9,304 bases of DNA from an uncultured Bacilli bacterium (GTDB lineage: Bacteria > Bacillota_I > Bacilli_A > RF39 > UBA660): the NCBI GenBank assembly GCA_947629115.1, contig CANRCL010000039.1, forward strand, positions 1 through 9,304, written 5' to 3'. Shown here piece after piece: positions 4,629 through 9,304 of this stretch; the first letter of the stretch is position 1, and every line of letters begins with the position of its first letter. The notes beneath the pieces are model-generated. The model worked only from the letters and a program-made list of their open reading frames with translations, was not told where the DNA came from and ran no database searches. Position numbers and translations under genes: made by a program.

Positions 4629-6617
4629 TTATTCACCCTTTCCTTTTATAGCATCTTCTAACTCATCTTTAGTCATTTTGCTATAACCTTTAATATGTAA
4701 TTCTTTGGCTTTTTCTTTTAACTCTTCAAGTGTTTCAGTTGAAGTTGCCTCTTCTTTATCTTCTTTTAATTTACCCTCAAAATTGATATCACCATTTAAA
4801 ACAATATATTCGATTTGTTCTTTAGTTAAAGTTTCATATTTCATTAAGGCTTCACTTAATAACATTATTAAGGCTTTATTATTTGAAATAATTTCTTTGG
4901 CTTTTTCATAACATTCTTCAATTATTTTTCTTGTTTCTCTATCAATTTCTAAAGCAACTTGGTCACTAAAGTTTTTACTTTTACCATAATCTCTTCCTAG
5001 GAAAACACTACCATTTTGTTCTTCATATTGCATTGGTCCTAAATCACTCATACCATATTCAGTTACCATACTACGAGCAATATTAGTGGCTTTCTTGAAA
5101 TCATCAGATGCACCAGTAGATATTTCGTTTAAGAATAATTCTTCTGAAACTCTACCACCAAGTAAACCAGTAATTTGCGCAAGTAATTCTCTTTTTGTGG
5201 CTACTACCATTTTTTCTTCCTTTGGAAGCATCATAGTATAACCACCAGCCATACCTCTTGGAATAATTGTAATCTTATGAACTTCATTAGCATCTTCTAA
5301 TTTTATACCAATAACAGCATGTCCGGCTTCATGAATAGATACTAATTTCTTTTCTTTTTCCGTAATTTGACGACTAGTTTTAGCAGGTCCCATTAAAACA
5401 CGGTCTGTTGCTTCATCAATTTCTGGCATTCCAATTGCAGGTTTATCACGACGAACAGCAAGTAAAGCGGCTTCATTAAGTAAGTTCTCTAAATCGGCTC
5501 CACTAAATCCTGGTGTTCTTAAACTTAAATTTTTTAAATTAACAGTTTTATCTAAAATTTTATTTTTAGCATGAACTTTTAATATTTCTTCTCTTGATTT
5601 AGCATCTGGTAAATTAATTGTCACTTGACGGTCAAATCTTCCTGGACGAAGTAATGCTGGGTCTAAAACATCTGGACGGTTAGTGGCTGCAATAATAATA
5701 ATTCCCTCATTTTCACCAAAGCCATCCATTTCAGTTAATAATTGATTTAATGTTTGTTCTCTTTCATCGTGTCCACCACCAAGACCAGTACCTCTTTGAC
5801 GACCCACCGCATCAATTTCATCAATAAAGATTAAACAAGGTGCACTTCTTTTGGCTTCTTTAAACATATCACGAACTCTTGAGGCTCCAACACCAACAAA
5901 TAATTCTACGAAATCAGAACCACTAATATAGAAAAATGGAACATTGGCTTCCCCAGCAACGGCTTTAGCAAGTAAAGTTTTACCTGTTCCTGGAGGACCA
6001 ACTAATAAAACACCTTTAGGTATTCTAGCCCCTAATTTTTGGAATTTCTTTGGATTTTTTAAGAAATCAATTAATTCTTCAACTTCTTGTTTCTCTTCAG
6101 TTAAACCAGCAACATCTTTAAAATTCTTTTTATCAGAATCATTAGATAATCTGGCTCTACTTCTTCCAAAATCAACAGAATTTTTATTACTCATGGCTAA
6201 TTTTTTAACTAAAACATAACCAAAGATTATTACTAAAACAAATGGCAAGACATTAACTAAAATATATAAAAATGCACTACTACCTGGGTCACTATTAGTA
6301 TCAAATTCTTCTATGTCATTCATTGTCACATAATCCGTAATAATTGATACATCGCTAGGAACTATTTTAGTTTTAAAACTTTCTCCCTCTTTATAATCTT
6401 TTAATTTTCCCTCAACGTAATAAACAGATTCATTACTATTAGGAGTAACAGAAAGTTCCGTTACATTATTATTTTTTAATTCTTGTAATAATTCTCCCGT
6501 TTTTAATTCTTTAACAGATGTACCTTGTAATTGTAAAACGATTAAGACAAAGCCAATAACTGCTATAAGGATTAAATATGGAAAAGAATTTTTAACTTTA
6601 TTAGTTTGTTTATTCAT
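4629..6617 (-). CDS. ftsH: ATP-dependent zinc metalloprotease FtsH
   Basis: 662 residues. FtsH is a hexameric membrane AAA+ protease that extracts and degrades misassembled membrane proteins and some cytoplasmic regulators. Two transmembrane helices (about 13-30 and 114-137) flank an extracytoplasmic domain. Walker A GPPGTGKT is at 207-214, Walker B LIFIDEID at 262-269, and the second region of homology at 311-330 has the arginine-finger residues in LRPGRFDR. The zinc site is HEAGH (429-433), with a further acidic ligand expected around Asp505/506. After the protease domain comes a charged linker and a tail (about 629-658) ending [15 protein letters not shown] that resembles a Rho_N/SAP-like helical motif, which is not a standard part of FtsH. 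The gene overlaps the end of tilS by eight bases; GGAGGT (6623-6628) inside tilS is its ribosome site. All key residues are present, so it should be active. Confidence 0.97.
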   Translation of the reverse strand: MNKQTNKVKNSFPYLILIAVIGFVLIVLQLQGTSVKELKTGELLQELKNNNVTELSVTPNSNESVYYVEGKLKDYKEGESFKTKIVPSDVSIITDYVTMNDIEEFDTNSDPGSSAFLYILVNVLPFVLVIIFGYVLVKKLAMSNKNSVDFGRSRARLSNDSDKKNFKDVAGLTEEKQEVEELIDFLKNPKKFQKLGARIPKGVLLVGPPGTGKTLLAKAVAGEANVPFFYISGSDFVELFVGVGASRVRDMFKEAKRSAPCLIFIDEIDAVGRQRGTGLGGGHDEREQTLNQLLTEMDGFGENEGIIIIAATNRPDVLDPALLRPGRFDRQVTINLPDAKSREEILKVHAKNKILDKTVNLKNLSLRTPGFSGADLENLLNEAALLAVRRDKPAIGMPEIDEATDRVLMGPAKTSRQITEKEKKLVSIHEAGHAVIGIKLEDANEVHKITIIPRGMAGGYTMMLPKEEKMVVATKRELLAQITGLLGGRVSEELFLNEISTGASDDFKKATNIARSMVTEYGMSDLGPMQYEEQNGSVFLGRDYGKSKNFSDQVALEIDRETRKIIEECYEKAKEIISNNKALIMLLSEALMKYETLTKEQIEYIVLNGDINFEGKLKEDKEEATSTETLEELKEKAKELHIKGYSKMTKDELEDAIKGKGE

Positions 6618-7926
6618 CTTCTACCTCCGTGTACTTAAGTATTATATCATACTTTTCATTAATTTCTTTATCAAAAATTGATTTTTTTAATCCAGGAAGC
6701 CATAATATGACATTTTTACTGTCTAATACCACAGGAATTTCCTTTCTTTTTCCTTTATCAATCTTTAAATCTATTAAAATATCTTTAATTTTTTTACTAC
6801 CCGATAAATTTTTTATTTGCATTTTATCTCCTAGTCTTATATTTCTAACTTTAAGTGGTAAAGTAATCTCTTGACTATTAAGTCTAGTAATAAAATTATT
6901 TTTAAGTTTACTATCTGCAACTTTTTCAATTATATATTTATCTAAAATATTAACTTCTTTATCTAATTCATATTCATATGCTAATTCTTTTTTATTTTTC
7001 TCTATTATTAAATAATTATAACTTTTTCTGGCTATATAATTATTATTTAAATTAATTTGTTTATTATCTTTATTTTTTAATAATTTTAAAATTTCATTAA
7101 ATTGTTTATCACTAATATCTAATATATCTTTTTTTTGTATTTCTTCAATAACATATTCTATTATTTTTTCTTGAATAAATTCTTCTTCTTTTAAAAGTTC
7201 ATCTATTTTAATTTTACCATTCTTATATATTTTATCTATTTTATTATAAATAACCTTATTTATATAATTATCATATTTTTCTAATTCTTTACTAAATTTT
7301 AAAAACTTTAAATGGACTAATTTATCTTCATTTTTTAAGAATGGCAACATATGTTTCCTAAACCTATTTCTAGTATATTTTTCATTATTATTAGATACAT
7401 CTTCTAAATAAGGTATTTTATTATTTTTGACATATTCATATATTTCTTCTTTAGATAAATTTAATAAAGGTCTTACTATTTTATTCTTTATTTGTTTAAT
7501 TCCAATATATCCTTTTAAATTACTCCCTCTTGTAATACGCATTAAAATTGTTTCAGTTAAATCATCTCCGTGATGGGCAGTCATTAAATATTGAGCATTA
7601 TACTTTTTAATTAATTCTTCAAAAAATTCATATCTTTTTTTTCTACCAATACTTTCTGTAAATTTTTCATTTTGATATTCTAAAATTTTATATTCCAAAG
7701 TAATATTATTATCTTCACAATATTTTTTAACTAATTCATATTCTTTTTGACTTTCACTTCTTAAATTATGATTAATATGAGCACATATGATATTTAAATT
7801 AAATTCATTTTTTAAATTTACTAAAAGACTTAATAAACACATTGAATCAGCACCACCAGAAGTGCCAACAATTACTGTGTCATTATTTTTTAATAAGGAT
7901 TTTAAAAATAAAATTGTTTCCTCCAT
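6610..7926 (-). CDS. tilS: tRNA(Ile)-lysidine synthase TilS
   Basis: 438 residues from the ATG at 7926. TilS ligates lysine to C34 of the CAU-anticodon tRNA-Ile using ATP, so that it reads AUA instead of AUG; this is essential in an AT-rich genome rich in AUA codons. The PP-loop SGGADS is at 23-28, followed by AHINHNLR (49-56), the TAHHGDDLTETILMRITRGS region (from 116), and YTRNRFRKHMLP near 184-195. The Lys/Ile-rich C-terminal half fits the TilS tRNA-binding part. A TTG at 7971 would extend the protein by 15 residues, but it coincides with the -35 box of the promoter, and the PP-loop distance fits the shorter form. No good ribosome site precedes 7926. The last eight bases overlap ftsH. The hpt gene often found between tilS and ftsH in Firmicutes is absent. 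Confidence 0.93.
   Translation of the reverse strand: MEETILFLKSLLKNNDTVIVGTSGGADSMCLLSLLVNLKNEFNLNIICAHINHNLRSESQKEYELVKKYCEDNNITLEYKILEYQNEKFTESIGRKKRYEFFEELIKKYNAQYLMTAHHGDDLTETILMRITRGSNLKGYIGIKQIKNKIVRPLLNLSKEEIYEYVKNNKIPYLEDVSNNNEKYTRNRFRKHMLPFLKNEDKLVHLKFLKFSKELEKYDNYINKVIYNKIDKIYKNGKIKIDELLKEEEFIQEKIIEYVIEEIQKKDILDISDKQFNEILKLLKNKDNKQINLNNNYIARKSYNYLIIEKNKKELAYEYELDKEVNILDKYIIEKVADSKLKNNFITRLNSQEITLPLKVRNIRLGDKMQIKNLSGSKKIKDILIDLKIDKGKRKEIPVVLDSKNVILWLPGLKKSIFDKEINEKYDIILKYTEVEDE
6623..6628 (-). promoter_or_regulatory. Ribosome-binding site of ftsH inside tilS
   Basis: GGAGGT in the last codons of tilS, five bases before the ftsH ATG at 6617. Together with the eight-base gene overlap it indicates translational coupling. 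Confidence 0.85.
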
Positions 7927-7942
7927 AAATATCACAATGCAT

Positions 7943-7971
7943 ATTGTATCTAATAAGTTATTATTTAGCAA
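7943..7971 (-). promoter_or_regulatory. Promoter of the tilS-ftsH-secG operon
   Basis: TTGCTA (7966-7971), exactly 17 bases, TACAAT (7943-7948) on the minus strand. The start of transcription would fall near 7936, only about ten bases before the tilS ATG at 7926, so the tilS leader would be very short and without a ribosome site. Confidence 0.65.
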
Positions 7972-8011
7972 GTTTTATCACTAAAAAAACACAAAAATAT
8001 TTGTTAAAAAG

Positions 8012-8034
8012 AAAAAAGATGTATTGCTACACCT
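8012..8034 (-). terminator. Intrinsic terminator of the BspA-like gene
   Basis: AGGTGTA (8034-8028) and TACATCT (8023-8017) pair over seven bases (one G-U) around a GCAA tetraloop, followed by a T tract (8017-8012). Four further A-T pairs are possible with the AAAA around the stop codon. It starts directly after the TAA at 8036-8038. Confidence 0.85.
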
Positions 8035-8035
8035 T

Positions 8036-9304
8036 TTAGTCGACATAAGATGGAGTGAATGTTCTTTCACTATTACCATTCAAAGAAAATTTATCTTCAA
8101 ATATCTCTCTTTGACTTGATTTTATTTTAACTACACATTCGGATGGAACATCACCGAATGTACCAGAATTACCATCACCATATTCTCCATTTCCAGTAAT
8201 ATTATCAAATGTAAAACCGCTTAAATCTAAAGTAATTAAGTTACTACAAGATAGGAACATACAACTCATATCAGTTACTTTGGAGGTATCAAAAGCACTT
8301 AAATCTAATGTGGTTCCGTTATATCCATCAAACATATGACTCATATTTGTTGTTTCACTTGTGTTTAAATTACTAAAATCTACTATTTCTACCCTTGTAG
8401 TAGAAAATAAATAACTTAAATCTTTAGCATATATTTTTGATTCTGACCCTATATATGCATTATATAAAGTATTATCATAATCGCCTTTTTGACCAGAATC
8501 TTCTACCCAAGCAATAATGCTTCCTTCTGGTGTTCCCATTTCCGTATCTGATAAATCCGTATAATCAACTATTTTAGAATCTTCTAAATCATTTGGTATA
8601 TAATCGACAAATGATACAGATATCGCACTTCCAAACGTTTCCCCCTTAGGACCACGATAATCAAATAGTGACATATTATAATAATACTCATCTTCTATTC
8701 CTTCCAAAGTATATATTTTTTTCATATAAACTTTACCTTTAGGTTCTCCAACACTACATACTAAATTCTCATTTGTTATATTGATATCTATATCTTTTCC
8801 TGCTAGTGCTGTTTGGTCATCTTTTGTATTTTTTAATTCTATCGCTGCTGTTAGATTTATACTACTATCTCCTACTATGGTATAGTTTACTGTTGTTTTA
8901 TAACCTTTATTATTTTTTGTTTCACTTATTATGGTTGCTAAATCTATTTCATTGGGATTAATTGTTGCTTTATTTCCAGTCTTATCACTTTTATAACCTA
9001 AATATACTCTTCCATCTCCCTCGGTTATTATATCTTCTGCTAATACTTCTTCGGTTCCACTTTTCTTTACACTTGCTGTTATTGTTAAATCACTTGTACA
9101 ATTTAAATATGCTTCTTCTTCTGTATCACTTCCACTTATTCCGGCAGTTGATACTATATGGTCTTTTCTTTCTTCTTCAAATCTATTTACTTTTTCTGCT
9201 GTTGCCCAATAACTAGTACCTATCTTACCTTGTGCAGGAATAGGAAAAGTCCAAAAATATCATTATTTCTTAAAATTCAATGTTCCATTCTATTTCTATA
9301 TCTC
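8036..9304 (-). CDS. BspA-type (DUF285) leucine-rich-repeat surface protein, 5' end outside window, apparently frameshifted near 9253-9275
   Basis: The frame ending at 8036 is open without a stop from 9259, about 407 residues, and contains no ATG, GTG or TTG before the Met at 8725. That Met (MKKIYTLEG) is therefore probably internal. It is preceded only by a weak AAAGG at poor spacing. The C-terminal part holds BspA/DUF285 repeats: VEIVDFSNLNTSETTNMSHM, LDLSAFDTSKVTDMSCMF and LDLSGFTFDNIT, typical of surface proteins of Firmicutes and mycoplasmas whose ligands are mostly unknown. The part before it (9259 to about 8500) is Thr/Ser/Asp-rich and beta-looking, ending in Ig-like strands I cannot classify. 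Above 9259 the frame meets TGA and TAA, but coding-like peptides continue in the other two frames. No anchor is visible at the C-terminus. It is either a pseudogene or an intact gene with sequence errors at the end of the window. Confidence 0.75.
9253..9275 (-). other. Two homopolymer sites of probable frameshift in the BspA-like gene
   Basis: Reading downstream, DIEIEWNIEF (from 9302) ends at a T4 run (9275-9272), RNNDIF follows in a second frame to a T5 run (9257-9253), and WTFPIPAQGKIGTSYW continues in the third frame, the one that stays open to 8036. One extra T in each run would join all three into a single continuous frame. Confidence 0.55.

Noticed and set aside
4705..6219. Plus-strand open frames opposite ftsH
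   Set aside because: They are shadows of the conserved ftsH frame; the predicted peptides are low complexity.
7927..7971. TTG start giving tilS 15 extra residues
   Set aside because: The TTG is part of the -35 box, the extension has no family similarity, and the PP-loop position fits the ATG at 7926.
6629..7984. Plus-strand open frames opposite tilS
   Set aside because: Antisense to a conserved gene, no initiation signals.
8962..9216. Plus-strand open frame of 84 codons, Leu-rich
   Set aside because: It is antisense to the well-supported in-frame extension of the BspA-like gene, has no ribosome site, and its Leu/Tyr/His composition is what the reverse of Glu/Lys/Asn-rich coding DNA produces.
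1..9304. Mycoplasma code (TGA as Trp)
   Set aside because: Trp codons checked in several genes are TGG and no gene has an in-frame TGA, which would be unlikely under code 4 in DNA this AT-rich.
1..9304. CRISPR array, tRNA, rRNA or riboswitch
   Set aside because: The intergenic gaps are short and fully accounted for by promoters, terminators and the one 27-base repeat pair; no cloverleaf, spaced repeat array or known aptamer core was seen.

Overview
The window is a very AT-rich, tightly packed bacterial segment in which every gene I can support lies on the minus strand, so transcription runs from high to low coordinates. Stops are TAA with one TAG. The Trp codons I checked are all TGG and no gene contains an in-frame TGA, so the standard bacterial code fits better than the Mollicutes code. 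Strong Shine-Dalgarno sites, sigma-A-like promoters, short intrinsic terminators and the gene families point to a low-GC Firmicute, plausibly an uncultured gut Bacilli/RF39-like lineage. That placement is inference; no rRNA or other taxonomic marker is present.

Layout in the direction of transcription. (1) 9304-8036: 3' part of a BspA-type (DUF285) surface protein. Its frame is open well beyond the apparent ATG and looks frameshifted near the window end; a terminator follows. (2) 7971-4375: a housekeeping operon tilS-ftsH-secG, with a clear promoter in front, an 8-base overlap, a 1-base gap and a clean terminator behind. (3) 4373-3584: a promoter, then two small unrecognised genes encoding paralogous 'EEWD' proteins, then a hairpin terminator. 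(4) 3554-2745: a protein built of 32-residue TPR-like repeats. (5) 2735-345: a promoter, then a two-gene surface operon: a membrane-anchored protein with an InlB B-type repeat, coupled to a secreted, membrane-tethered CHAP-domain protein. Both carry a run of exactly 11 threonines. (6) 333-1: a pair of 27-base direct repeats, a strong promoter and the first 72 codons of an IS200/IS605-type tnpB, cut off by the window.

How they work together: tilS (tRNA-Ile lysidine synthesis), ftsH (membrane protein quality control) and secG (protein export) are core functions. The CHAP/InlB-repeat pair and the BspA-like protein belong to the envelope and probably travel through the Sec pathway. The EEWD pair plus the TPR-like gene is the part with no recognisable function and is the best candidate for something undescribed. 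The tnpB start marks an accessory edge on the left.
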